Source: Actinomadura sp. NAK00032
Lineage (GTDB): Bacteria > Actinomycetota > Actinomycetes > Streptosporangiales > Streptosporangiaceae
Assembly: GCF_013364275.1 (NCBI RefSeq)
Contig: NZ_CP054932.1
Coordinates: 248,001 to 312,000, forward strand
Length of the DNA stretch: 64,000 nt
Direction: 5' to 3'
The position numbers were made by a program, and so were the translations under genes. Shown in pieces: positions 53,869 to 61,868 of the stretch. The notes under the pieces were generated by a model. It had not been told where the DNA came from. It saw nothing but the letters and a program-made list of their open reading frames with translations, and searched no databases. Each line of letters opens with the position of its first letter. Within the stretch, counting starts at the first letter, position 1.

Positions 53869-54264
53869 ATGGGCGAGGCGCCCCAGAACGAGATGGTGGT
53901 GAAGCGCGACCCTAAGGTCGTCGCGGAGGTCCGGCAGTTCGTGCGGCTGGTCACCGGCGAGTACGGGATGGACGACTTCGTGCCGTGCCTGGTGGCCAGC
54001 GAGCTGGTCACGAACGCCCTCCAGCACGCGACGTCCGACAGGGATGAGGACGTGATCCTGCGGTTGAGTCGTACCGAGGACGACGCGCTGTGGATGGAGG
54101 TCCAGGACGCCGCCTGCGGTCTCCCGCAGATGCTGGCGGCCGACACCTCCAACGAGACGGGACGGGGGCTGTTCATCGTCGACCAGTACGCCCGCTGCTG
54201 GGGCATCCGCGCCCTGGCCGACGACGCCGGCAAGGTCGTCTTCGCGGTCATCGACGCGACGTGA
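53869..54264 (+). CDS. Histidine-kinase-like ATPase (anti-sigma regulatory type)
   Basis: The protein is 131 residues. It has the GHKL N box (ASELVTNALQHATSDRDEDV), the G1 region DAACGLPQMLA, and the G2 region NETGRGLFIVDQYARCWGIR. It lacks a kinase dimerisation domain, so it is of the anti-sigma/RsbW-like single-domain type, common in actinobacteria. It probably switches a partner by binding ATP. The ATG at 53869 has GGAG six bases upstream. It is divergent from the XRE/DUF397 pair; a truncated relative lies at 37223-37498. Confidence 0.9.
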   Translation: MGEAPQNEMVVKRDPKVVAEVRQFVRLVTGEYGMDDFVPCLVASELVTNALQHATSDRDEDVILRLSRTEDDALWMEVQDAACGLPQMLAADTSNETGRGLFIVDQYARCWGIRALADDAGKVVFAVIDAT

Positions 54265-55228
54265 ACTGTTGCGGCATGGCAGCCGAGGCGCCAGCGAGGT
54301 TCGGCGTGGTCCCCGAGGCGCCGCTCGCTGCCGAACCGCCCTCGACCCGGCGAACCCGGCTCGGGCTGCGACGAGCCCCGAATCGGCGATCGCTCGACTT
54401 CTGAATGCCTACGGGCAGGAGTCTCGAGAGGTGCGGAACCCCCTCGACCGATGGACTCGGCGAGCGGCATCGGCGGTGTGCAGTGCGAGGTGTTCCTGCA
54501 GGTTCTAGGCCGCGACAACCTCTGACCTGCCTGCTGATGTCTTTAAGTAACAACACGCCACGCCGATGCTTAAAGTGGCCAGACTGGCGGGTGCTGGGAG
54601 AGGGTGGGCGCAGACGGTTGAACCGTCTGTTGGCGAGCCCCCCGTAGAGAGGAGTCCTGCAAGGTCCCGATTCAGGTTGATCAGGAGAGCACCCTGTATG
54701 GACGGACTAGAGCTTCACAACGACGGGGTCGCTGAGCGACTCGCTCTGGAACTGGACGGGCAGCAGGCTTGTCGGAAGCCCGTGGCTGGGAGCCCGGGTG
54801 CCATGTGACGCCTCTCCTGCCGGTGCCTTCAATGCGTCAGCGCGGACGGAGGAGTGGGTGCCTTTCTGGAACGCAAGGGGCGCTCTTCACCGTCCACAAC
54901 CCTGTGGACAGCAGGGCGAACGTTCCAGGGTCCGACCACCGGCGGTAGAAGCAGCCCCGTCGGGAAAGACCGCTGCCTCGAAGCGGTCAGTGGTGGCGGC
55001 GGTTAGCGCTGAGCGCTGGTCACGTAGGGCCCGACGACGGCCCTTCCTCTGCGCGTCCGCAAGCTAGTCGTGCTGTTGAGCGTGCATAAGTGGCCGTGTC
55101 CTGAGGTCTCTCGCGGGACCGCGCTCGAAGCAGGGCAAGAAATGGAAAACGCAAGCGTTATCGCTGCGGACCGGGCGCGGTCCACAGCAGGCGGACGGGA
55201 TCGAGCGCGATCCCGGGTCAGGAGGCTG
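54265..55228. other. Region without a recognised gene; candidate oriT near its right end
   Basis: I saw no supported coding gene in about 960 bp. The right third contains several inverted repeats: AGGGCC-N7-GGCCCT (55026-55044), CGCAAGCG-TTAT-CGCTGCG (55150-55168) and CGGGATCG-AGCG-CGATCCCG (55196-55215), all directly upstream of the mobC and relaxase genes. That is the usual place and structure of an origin of transfer. The nic site cannot be assigned. Confidence 0.4.
54698..54808 (+). CDS. Possible small protein
   Basis: A 36-residue frame reads MDGLELHNDGVAERLALELD, then GQQACRKPVAGSPGAM. AGGAG lies ten bases upstream of the ATG, and the region otherwise has no gene. Conservation cannot be judged, so this may be chance. 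Confidence 0.25.
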   Translation: MDGLELHNDGVAERLALELDGQQACRKPVAGSPGAM

Positions 55229-55651
55229 ATGGTCGAAGACGGCAGTGCCGAGTCTGCGTTGAGCTTGGCGAAGGGGCGCAACCGCCGGCCCCGTAGCGGG
55301 TCGAAGCGAAGGCGGGTGTTGTACATCCTGCTCTCGGACGATGAACACGCAGCGGTGTCGAGGGCCGCCGAGCGGGAGCACCTCGCGACCGCGGCGTGGG
55401 CGGCGCTGATGCTACTGGCTGCGGCGAGCGGGACGCCGCGAGTAGAACACAACCAGGTGCGCGAGGTATTGAAGGCCGTCATGCAGGCGCGTGGCCAGGC
55501 GCAGCGGATCGGCGTCAATCTCAACCAGGCCGTCGCCGCACTGAACTCGGGAGAGGTGTCGTCGACGATCCAGTGGTACGCACGTGCCGCAGCGCAGACG
55601 GTTCGCAAGCTGGATGAACTGGCCGACGACTTGAGAAAGCGGCTGCCGTGA
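55229..55651 (+). CDS. MobC-like mobilization accessory protein
   Basis: The protein is 140 residues from the ATG at 55229 (AGGAGG three bases upstream); an alternative ATG at 55142 adds 29 basic residues. The body has RRRVLYILLSDDEHAAVSRA (a ribbon-helix-helix-like start) and the MobC signature VMQARGQAQRIGVNLNQAVA, then LNSGEVSSTIQWYARAA. MobC proteins help the relaxase melt the origin of transfer. It is followed 46 bp later by the relaxase gene in the same orientation. Confidence 0.75.
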   Translation: MVEDGSAESALSLAKGRNRRPRSGSKRRRVLYILLSDDEHAAVSRAAEREHLATAAWAALMLLAAASGTPRVEHNQVREVLKAVMQARGQAQRIGVNLNQAVAALNSGEVSSTIQWYARAAAQTVRKLDELADDLRKRLP

Positions 55652-55697
55652 CAGCGCATGCCACGGCCCCTGAACTCTCGGCGCCGAGCGTCACAGG

Positions 55698-57530
55698 GTG
55701 ATCGGGAAGGTTTTGCGCGGTGTCCGGGTCCAGGGGCTGCTGCGGTACCTCTATGGCCCGGGCGCCCACGGCGAGCATCGTGATCCGCACATAGTGGCGG
55801 CTTTCGGGGACGCGGCCGACTTGGAACCGACAGTGCGTCCCGACGGCAGCCGCGACTTTCGCCATTTGGAGGGTGTACTGGCCCAGCCGCTGGCGCTGCT
55901 CGGTGAGCGAAACTACCGCAAGCCTGTCTGGCATTGCGCCGTACGGGCCGCTCCCGAGGACCCGGTTCTGGCGGATGAGCAGTGGGCGCAGATCGCCGCC
56001 GAAATCATGCAACAGACCGGCCTGGTTCCGGTGGGGGACGTTGACGCCGTCCGCTGGATCGCCGTCCGGCATGCTGACGACCACGTCCACATCGTGGCCA
56101 CGCTGGCGCGTCCGGACGGCGTCCGCCCGGAGGTGTGGAACGACGGGTACCGGGTCCGGGACGCCTGCCGGGCAGTGGAGGAGCGGTTCGGCCTGCGGCC
56201 CACGGTGCCGGCGGACCGCACCGCCGCCCGCCGCCCCAAACGCGGCGAAAACGAGAAGGCCGTCCGCCGTGGCCAGCCGCTGCCGTCCCGTACCCTCCTG
56301 CGTCGCAAAGTCCAGACCGCGGCCGCCGGCGCCGGCAGCGAAAGGGAGTTCTTCGAACGCCTCCAGGCCGACGGTGTCCTCGTCCGGCGGCGGTTCAGTC
56401 AGCGGATGGTCGGCGAACTGACCGGATATGCCGTGGCTGCGCCCGGTGATGTCAACGTGGACGGGCAGCCGGTTTGGTACGGGGGCGGCAAGCTTGCCGC
56501 CGACCTCACGCTGCCAAAACTTCGCCTTCGCTGGACGAGTGCTGACGGCGCAGTCCGCACCCCGTCCGTCGTCCGTCCGCTGGACGGACGGCATCTGTCC
56601 GCGCGGACGAAGCGGGCTGTGCTTCGGACGGCCGTCCGCCGCGCTGTGGACGAAGCTCGGACGACCACCGAATTCCTCGACCAACTTCAGGATTGCGGTC
56701 TGCTGCTCAAGGTTCGCTACAGCCAGCACGTCTTTGGGCAGGTCACCGGCTATGCCGTCGCACTCCCCACCGAACCCGGCGATGGAGAACCGGCTTGGTA
56801 CCCGGGAAGCCGTCTTGCCGACGACCTGTCGCTCACCCGCCTCCAACAACGGTGGACATCACCGACCACAGGCCATGTGCCATCCAACGACCACAGCGAC
56901 CTGACCGCTGAGGAGCGACAGGCGTTCTACGACGACGCGGCCCGCGCCGCCACCTACGCCACCGCCCAGGTCCGTCGCCATCTCGCCACGAACCCGCACG
57001 CAGCCCAAGACGCCTGCTGGGCCGCCTCCGATGCCCTCCACACCGCTGCCCAGGCCACCGGCAACCACCATCTCCGTCGCGCCGCCGACACCTACGACCG
57101 CGCCGCGCGCGCACCCTACGGCCGCATTCCGCGGCCCACCCCGGCTGGCAACGCCCTGCGCACTGCCGCCCGGCTATTCGCGCTCACCGGCTCGATGCAG
57201 AACCAGCAGAACCAAGCGACGGCGTCGGTCATGGTGCTTGTCGCCAGCCTCATCACGCTGCTCGACACCATCGCCGAGCTACGCCAACTCCAGGGCCGTC
57301 AGGCACAAGCCGACGCCACCCGGAAGGCCGCCGCGCAAGTTCGCGGAGCGGGACCCGCCGACCCCGCAGATACGTCACAACCGACCGCACAGGCGGCCAT
57401 GTCCTCGCAAGCACGCCTGGCCATGGCCGCCTTCCCCAACCCGTGGGCTCCTCTATCACCGACGACCGTCGGCAGACACGCACCGCCTAGCGCTTCACCG
57501 TCACTCCGGTCAAGCCGACAGCGCCGGTGA
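55698..57530 (+). CDS. Relaxase/mobilization nuclease
   Basis: The protein is 610 residues. The histidine triad is in RHADDHVHIVATLARPDG (His125, His129, His131), which binds the metal of the relaxase active site. Candidate active tyrosines are Tyr17 and Tyr19 in LLRYLYGPGAHG. The C-terminal half is low-complexity and helical (DPADTSQPTAQAAMSSQARL) and may contact the coupling protein. It nicks the element at oriT for transfer by another element's conjugation machinery. It starts with GTG at 55698, 46 bp after the MobC-like gene. Confidence 0.8.
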   Translation: MIGKVLRGVRVQGLLRYLYGPGAHGEHRDPHIVAAFGDAADLEPTVRPDGSRDFRHLEGVLAQPLALLGERNYRKPVWHCAVRAAPEDPVLADEQWAQIAAEIMQQTGLVPVGDVDAVRWIAVRHADDHVHIVATLARPDGVRPEVWNDGYRVRDACRAVEERFGLRPTVPADRTAARRPKRGENEKAVRRGQPLPSRTLLRRKVQTAAAGAGSEREFFERLQADGVLVRRRFSQRMVGELTGYAVAAPGDVNVDGQPVWYGGGKLAADLTLPKLRLRWTSADGAVRTPSVVRPLDGRHLSARTKRAVLRTAVRRAVDEARTTTEFLDQLQDCGLLLKVRYSQHVFGQVTGYAVALPTEPGDGEPAWYPGSRLADDLSLTRLQQRWTSPTTGHVPSNDHSDLTAEERQAFYDDAARAATYATAQVRRHLATNPHAAQDACWAASDALHTAAQATGNHHLRRAADTYDRAARAPYGRIPRPTPAGNALRTAARLFALTGSMQNQQNQATASVMVLVASLITLLDTIAELRQLQGRQAQADATRKAAAQVRGAGPADPADTSQPTAQAAMSSQARLAMAAFPNPWAPLSPTTVGRHAPPSASPSLRSSRQRR

Positions 57531-57589
57531 CAATCCGCCACGACGAAGGCCTCACCCATCACCACGTACCAAGACACGGAGGCATCCGA

Positions 57590-57790
57590 ATGCAGACCAT
57601 GCGACAAGAAGACCTCGACACACTCCCCACGGTCGTCAGCATCATGACCGCAGCCCGCGCCCTGAGATTGTCCCGGACATACGCCTACGAACTGGCGAAA
57701 CGCGGCGACTTCCCATGCCGCATCATCCGAGTCGGCACCGCCTACCGGGTGCCGACCGCGGAACTCCGCAAGCTGCTCGGCGTGACGTAG
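57590..57790 (+). CDS. Excisionase-like helix-turn-helix protein
   Basis: The protein is 66 residues. The pattern LPTVVSIMTAARALRLSRTY, then AYELAKRGDFPCRIIRVGTA and YRVPTAELRKLLGV is the MerR-like winged-helix fold of small excisionases (helix-turn-helix followed by a DNA-contacting wing). The ATG at 57590 has GGAGG seven bases upstream. It lies between the relaxase and the integrase, as recombination directionality factors often do, and probably controls excision. Confidence 0.8.
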   Translation: MQTMRQEDLDTLPTVVSIMTAARALRLSRTYAYELAKRGDFPCRIIRVGTAYRVPTAELRKLLGVT

Positions 57791-57970
57791 TCCGACGGGG
57801 AGCCGGCCTCATCGATTCGCAGCGACCCGGATAGCGGTGGCATGTCCTGGAAGGACGCTCGCCCCGGGATGGCGATGAAGCTCGGCATCCCGGGGACGGG
57901 GCGCTGATCTCGGTGTTACTGCAAGGCACTCCTTGCAAAGATCTACCCACCTGTAGTTGACTCTCCGTGA

Positions 57971-58282
57971 GTGAGTGATGGCAGATCGAAGGTCTGCGAT
58001 GAGCTCCCCAAGCGCCCGCAAGAGCGCCTTGAACAGCTGGCTGATGAACCAACTGGCCGAAGGCCAACTGGACTCCGAGGCCTCAAACCGCTACCTCCTG
58101 CGCGTGTCTCGGAGCCTCTCGCCACCCTCGCCCGTGAGGTCATCGGGGGCCTTGCCGCCGTCCGGCGGGAAGCGTTCCGCGAAGCCCGTGCCGACGGCCT
58201 CACGCTCACGGAGATCGCCGACGAACTCGGCGTGAGTGTTCAAGCGGTGTCCCAGGTGCTGAGAAGACGGCCTCACGACTAG
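57971..58282 (+). CDS. Small helix-turn-helix protein
   Basis: The protein is 103 residues. The C-terminal helix-turn-helix is AREARADGLTLTEIADELGV, then SVQAVSQVLRR, resembling sigma region 4 or XRE recognition helices. The N-terminal half is charged and of unclear fold. A second, overlapping frame from 57977 also looks protein-like up to the middle, so a frameshift near 58090 cannot be excluded. It starts with GTG at 57971 and precedes the integrase gene by 67 bp. It may regulate integrase expression. Confidence 0.55.
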   Translation: MSDGRSKVCDELPKRPQERLEQLADEPTGRRPTGLRGLKPLPPARVSEPLATLAREVIGGLAAVRREAFREARADGLTLTEIADELGVSVQAVSQVLRRRPHD

Positions 58283-58349
58283 AGCGGTGTCCGTCAAGCC
58301 GTCTCACACCTCCGATACCACGGAAGCAAGCGCTCCTGGAGGAGAAGAC

Positions 58350-59924
58350 ATGCGAGGCACGACCTACAAACGCTGCGGCTGCCGCAATCTCGAAACCGGC
58401 GAAAAGTACCCCACGGGCAAGTGCCCGAAGCTGGTCAACCGGAACCACGGCGCATGGTGGGCGCGTTACGACGCGCCCGCAGGAAGCAGCGGCCGACGAA
58501 GACAACCGACCGTCGGCCCGTTCAAGACCAGGAAGGCCGCACAGCAGGCACTCATGGAAGAGCTCGGGAAGTCCGAAATCCATGGACGGCAGCTCGATCG
58601 AAACCTGAAGACGGGCGCATACCTGGAGAAAATCTGGCTTCCGGCCAAGAAGGAGAGCCTGTCAAGCTCGACATTCGCGGACTATGCGGAGATCGTCCAG
58701 CTCTACCTGGTGCCCGGCTTGGGGCACCTCAAGCTGGTCGACCTGAGGGACAAGCACGTGATCGACCTGTATGAGGCGATCCTGCAGATCAACCGCCCGC
58801 TTCCAGAGGGAGACAAGCCCAGTGAGCTGCTCAGACGCCTCCTTGAAGTCCGGGCGTACTCGACGAGACCGCTGAAGGTCGGTGAGGCTCCACGCCGCAA
58901 ACAGACCAAACCTATCTCCCCGACACGGGTGAAGAAGATCCATGCGGTCCTGCTCTCCGCTCTGAACTGGGCGGTGAAGTCCAAGCGCCTGAGGGAGAAC
59001 CCGATCGCGCACGTAGAACCACCTCGCGTCAAAGGAAGGCGGGTGAAGCCGCTCGTCTGGACGGCCGAACGTGTCGAACGGTGGCAGGAGACTGGGAAGG
59101 TGCTTGGGCCGGTGATGGTCTGGACACCCGCCCAGACGGGAGCCTTCCTCGACTTCATCGCGGACGAGCGGTTGTATGCCCTCTTCCATCTGGTCGCCTT
59201 CCGCGGGCTGCGTCGTGCCGAGGTCGCGGGGCTGGCGTGGGCGGACACCGATCTGCAGGGCGCGGGCACGCTGACTGTCCGCGAGACGAGCCCTGATTCC
59301 GAGACCCAGGCGGACGAGTACGACGACACCAAGTCCGAGGCCGGTGAGCGCACCGTGGCGCTGGACGAGGCGACCATCGCGGTTCTGCTGGACTGGAGGA
59401 CCCGTCAGGAACGTGAAAGGTCCGTCGCCGGCCCCGAAGTATGGGTGGACTCCGGACGGGTCTTCACCCGTGAGGACGGAACCCGGCTGCGTCCGCAGTG
59501 GATCTCCACACGGTTCGAGGACCTGATCAGGAAGTACGGACTCGTCCAGCACAGGCACTCCGAAGAGGGCTGGTCCGTCGACAGGATCTCCCGTCACCAC
59601 CGAACCTCCGTGCGCGCCGTCCAGGTGGTGATCGGAGGTGAGCCTCTGCCGCCGATTCGCTTCCACGATCTACGGCACGGAGCGGCGACGCTCGCCCTGC
59701 TGGGCAACGTCAACATGAAAGTGATCAGCGAGACGCTCGGCCATGCCCGGCACTCGTTCACCGCCGACACCTACACCTCGGTGCTTCCAGAGGTGTCCCG
59801 GGCGGCGGCAGAGGCCGTGGCTGCGGTCGTACCGCGCCGACCTCAGCCGGAGACACCTGCTGCAGCCGCCAACGTGATCTCATTCGCGGACCGCCGCAAC
59901 AGGCGCGGCAAACACGCAGGGTAA
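58350..59924 (+). CDS. int: Tyrosine-type integrase of the tRNA-Ser element
   Basis: The protein is 524 residues. An N-terminal zinc-ribbon-like segment (KRCGCRNLETGEKYPTGKCP) is followed by the SAM-like core-binding domain. The catalytic residues are Arg288 (in AFRGLRRAEVAG), His439 and Arg442 in FHDLRHGAATL, His465 in LGHARHS, and Tyr475 in TADTYTSV. The ATG at 58350 has GGAGGAGA upstream. It recombines attP with the tRNA-Ser gene 165 bp downstream, as expected of its position next to attR. Confidence 0.93.
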   Translation: MRGTTYKRCGCRNLETGEKYPTGKCPKLVNRNHGAWWARYDAPAGSSGRRRQPTVGPFKTRKAAQQALMEELGKSEIHGRQLDRNLKTGAYLEKIWLPAKKESLSSSTFADYAEIVQLYLVPGLGHLKLVDLRDKHVIDLYEAILQINRPLPEGDKPSELLRRLLEVRAYSTRPLKVGEAPRRKQTKPISPTRVKKIHAVLLSALNWAVKSKRLRENPIAHVEPPRVKGRRVKPLVWTAERVERWQETGKVLGPVMVWTPAQTGAFLDFIADERLYALFHLVAFRGLRRAEVAGLAWADTDLQGAGTLTVRETSPDSETQADEYDDTKSEAGERTVALDEATIAVLLDWRTRQERERSVAGPEVWVDSGRVFTREDGTRLRPQWISTRFEDLIRKYGLVQHRHSEEGWSVDRISRHHRTSVRAVQVVIGGEPLPPIRFHDLRHGAATLALLGNVNMKVISETLGHARHSFTADTYTSVLPEVSRAAAEAVAAVVPRRPQPETPAAAANVISFADRRNRRGKHAG

Positions 59925-60040
59925 CCAAGCCCGAGAGCGGCGGCACCCGGCCTCAGACGGGCACAAGCGCACTCCGCCGACGTCCCGTGCACACCATGTG
60001 CACACCGGGCGCGGAAAAACGGACATCCCGGAAAGCGACA

Positions 60041-60077
60041 GGGACTTCGTCCGGATCGAGATCTTGGACGAAGTCCC
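60041..60077 (-). terminator. Terminator hairpin after tRNA-Ser
   Basis: GGGACTTCGTCC (60041-60052) pairs with GGACGAAGTCCC (60066-60077). It follows the 3' end of the minus-strand tRNA-Ser by 12 bp. A copy lies at 39999-40035 outside attL. Confidence 0.75.
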
Positions 60078-60087
60078 TGGTCAGAGA

Positions 60088-60145
60088 GGCGGAGGATCGG
60101 GGATTTGAACCCCGGATGGGCGTGAACCCAAACCGCATTAGCAGT
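60088..60145 (-). repeat. attR: 58-bp direct repeat within tRNA-Ser
   Basis: Identical to 40046-40103. It covers the tRNA-Ser(GCT) gene from its anticodon loop to its 3' end. The exchange point lies within this core, most likely at the anticodon arm as for many tyrosine integrases; the intact tRNA is rebuilt on this side. Confidence 0.9.
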
Positions 60146-60178
60146 GCGGCGCCATAGACCGGACTAGGCGAATCCTCC
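60090..60178 (-). tRNA. tRNA-Ser(GCT)
   Basis: Acceptor stem GGAGGAT pairs with ATCCTCC. The anticodon stem CCGCA/TGCGG encloses a loop with GCT. The T arm is CGGGG-TTCAAAT-CCCCG and a long variable arm is present, typical of serine tRNAs. The terminal CCA is not fully encoded. It is the integration target of the 20-kb element. Confidence 0.93.
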
Positions 60179-60317
60179 AGGAGCCCTCGGGCTCAGGACA
60201 GGCTACCGGTTCGGCGAGCCAACCGGCAAAGCCTGCGTCCCGTGGCTCCAGCAGCATAATGCGTGACGGCCGCGGACGTGCCGCTCCCGGGGCCGCGGGA
60301 GCGAGGCGTCGGCAGGG

Positions 60318-60749
60318 TTACCCCAGGCGGAACCCGTTGAAGCCGCAGGCCTCGGCCAGGTCGTTGCCGTGCCGCTGCATGGCGGCGGTGTCGGGCCGGC
60401 CGATGGACGAGGTGTTGCCGGAGCTCAGCTTCCGCAGCATCTCGGCCGTCTTGTCGAGGTCGCCCGCGAACGCGGTCGCGGCGGTTTCGACGTCGCCGCC
60501 GGCGCTCTGGCCCTCCGAGCGGACCTTGGCGGCCGTGTCCGAGAACTTCTGGGCGGTCGAGGACGCGCCGCTCGGCGAGGTCATGGACATGCCACCGGTG
60601 GAGAAGCTCCGCAGCTCCGACTCGATGTTCTTGCAGGCGGTCGTCTTCTTCCCGCCGGCGATGGCGTCGATGGCGCCGCATCCCGTAGAGCCGAGCATCA
60701 GGCCACCGACGGCGAGGGCGCCGACCAGCTTGGTGGCGGACATGCGCAT
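60318..60749 (-). CDS. Small lipoprotein
   Basis: The protein is 143 residues. The signal region LVGALAVGGLMLGSTGCGAI contains a lipobox (GSTGC), so it is anchored by lipidation at the cysteine and faces outside. The mature part is serine/threonine- and alanine-rich and helical (AATAFAGDLDKTAEMLRKLS), with one more cysteine at each end (TACKN, EACGF). The ATG at 60749 has GGAG seven to eight bases upstream. Function unknown. Confidence 0.8.
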   Translation of the reverse strand: MRMSATKLVGALAVGGLMLGSTGCGAIDAIAGGKKTTACKNIESELRSFSTGGMSMTSPSGASSTAQKFSDTAAKVRSEGQSAGGDVETAATAFAGDLDKTAEMLRKLSSGNTSSIGRPDTAAMQRHGNDLAEACGFNGFRLG

Positions 60750-60940
60750 GGGGTTTCTCCTTCAGGGGGTTGGGCTTCGGGCGGGAACGGGGACATCCCA
60801 GGTCACTCCCGCCTCGATCACCCCTTTGGCGTATCACCGCCACGATGGGTTCCGTGACTCAAGTCACAGATCCGTGACCTCTCATCCACCAACCGATTCG
60901 CGGACAGGTCCGTGGAGCCGGTACAGTTGGGATGCGTCAG

Positions 60941-61013
60941 GCACCCGTAGCTCAACGGATAGAGCATCTGACTACGGATCAGAAGGTTAGGGGTTCGAAT
61001 CCCTTCGGGTGCG
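60941..61013 (+). tRNA. tRNA-Arg(ACG)
   Basis: Acceptor GCACCCG pairs with CGGGTGC. The D arm is GCTCAACGGATAGAGC; the anticodon stem TCTGA/TCAGA encloses CT-ACG-GA; the T arm is AGGGG-TTCGAAT-CCCTT. The encoded end is GCC. It is the attachment site of the degenerate element to the right. Confidence 0.95.
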
Positions 61014-61021
61014 CCCAGGTC

Positions 61022-61055
61022 AAAGCCCCCTTGCGATCTTCCGCAAGGGGGCTTT
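61022..61055 (+). terminator. tRNA-Arg terminator
   Basis: AAAGCCCCCTTGCG (from 61022) pairs with CGCAAGGGGGCTTT (to 61055). A very similar hairpin follows the partial tRNA-Arg copy at 63633. Confidence 0.85.
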
Positions 61056-61085
61056 GCTAACGGTCTTGCTAACAGGGCATCTGAT

Positions 61086-61345
61086 CTAGGCGGCGTTCTC
61101 CACACGCTTGGCGAAGATCTCGGCCGCCTCCACGAGCTGCTCATTGATGACGTGTGCGTAGACCCGGAGCGTGATGGACGGGTCAGCGTGCCCGAGCCGC
61201 GCGGCCACCACGTGGACGGGGACGCCCGCCAGGAGGAGGGTCGTCGCGTGGATGTGGCGGAGGTCGTGAAGTCGCGCGTGCGGGAGCAGTTCGGCCGGTG
61301 ACGTCCCGTCCTTGGGTGCGTTGTGGAGCTTGGTCAGGGACGCAC
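61086..61345 (-). pseudogene. C-terminal remnant of a tyrosine integrase
   Basis: The frame ends RVENAA and encodes LPHARLHDLRHIHATTLLLA, GVPVHVVAARLGHADPSITL and RVYAHVINEQLVE: the HxLRH, GH and Tyr motifs of the catalytic domain. The N-terminal two thirds are missing; upstream the sequence continues into unrelated plus-strand coding remnants. It points toward tRNA-Arg, as expected of an integrase beside its att site. Confidence 0.85.
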
Positions 61346-61369
61346 CCGGCAGTCCCCCTGCCAGGCGGC

Positions 61370-61453
61370 GACCGCTTACTCTCCGCCCCCGACGTCCGCC
61401 AACTACGCGACGAGATCACCAACGCCAGGGCACACGCATGGCACCCGAGGTGA
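61370..61453 (+). pseudogene. 3' fragment of an unidentified gene
   Basis: The frame ending at 61453 reads DRLLSAPDVRQLRDEITNAR, then AHAWHPR. Its stop TGA overlaps the GTG start of the next frame (GTGA), the sign of a translationally coupled pair. Only the C-terminal part is present, so the gene was cut by the deletion that also removed most of the integrase. Confidence 0.5.
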
Positions 61454-61793
61454 ACCCCACCGACCACCACCCGCACCACCATGCAATGCCCCGCGAGCTG
61501 CCTGGGCGTCCACACAGTCGGAGACTTGGTCAACCTCCTGGCGACCACGACCCGCGCCGTCCTACCGGAGACCTACTCCAGCACCCGCCCCGACCCCGAC
61601 GAGCCCGAGGAGCACACCACACGCTGCCTGCTCTCATGCCTGAACCTGTCAACCAGGGCAGCCAACGCCCTGTGCTGCAACAGCCCCCAGACCCCGGACG
61701 ATCGGCGACCTGGTCCGCATAATCCGCAGCGGCCAACTCCCACACGTCCGCAACATCGGCCGCCGCACCCTCACCGAGATCCACACCGCCTGA
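61450..61793 (+). pseudogene. Frameshifted helix-hairpin-helix protein related to RNA polymerase alpha-CTD
   Basis: Coding pieces in different frames read GVHTVGDLVNLLATTTRAVL, LSCLNLSTRAANAL and TIGDLVRIIRSGQLPHVRNI, then GRRTLTEIHTA. These match the alpha C-terminal-domain repeat (LxLSxRAxNxL ... TVGDL ... NIGRxxLxEI). Two frame changes are needed (near 61500 and 61690), so the gene is broken. Proteins of this type occur near integrative elements of actinobacteria. Confidence 0.65.
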
Positions 61794-61868
61794 GCTTCCC
61801 CCCATTTCACGGACACCCGATCTGAGTTGAGCTTGAGATCTTGGTGATGTCAGGGCGCAATGGGGTGG

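Larger units (their letters stand above)
40046..60145. mobile_element. Integrative mobilizable element inserted in tRNA-Ser(GCT), about 20 kb
   Basis: The element is bounded by the 58-bp direct repeats at 40046-40103 and 60088-60145. Its integrase gene (58350-59924) lies next to the intact tRNA, followed inward by an excisionase-like gene, a relaxase and a MobC-like gene. I saw no FtsK/TraB translocase and no replication initiator of the usual actinomycete ICE type, so it is best called an integrative mobilizable element. The cargo includes McrBC, an NLR/small-protein pair, a STAND-WD40 protein, an XRE/DUF397/ATPase module and an IS. The NLR gene is visibly less GC-rich than its surroundings, which supports horizontal origin. 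Confidence 0.85.

Noticed and set aside
55698..57530. Interpreting the element as a classical self-conjugative actinomycete ICE
   Set aside because: No FtsK/TraB-like translocase, no RepSA-type replication gene and no NUDIX/Kor-like set was seen, while relaxase and MobC-like genes are present.
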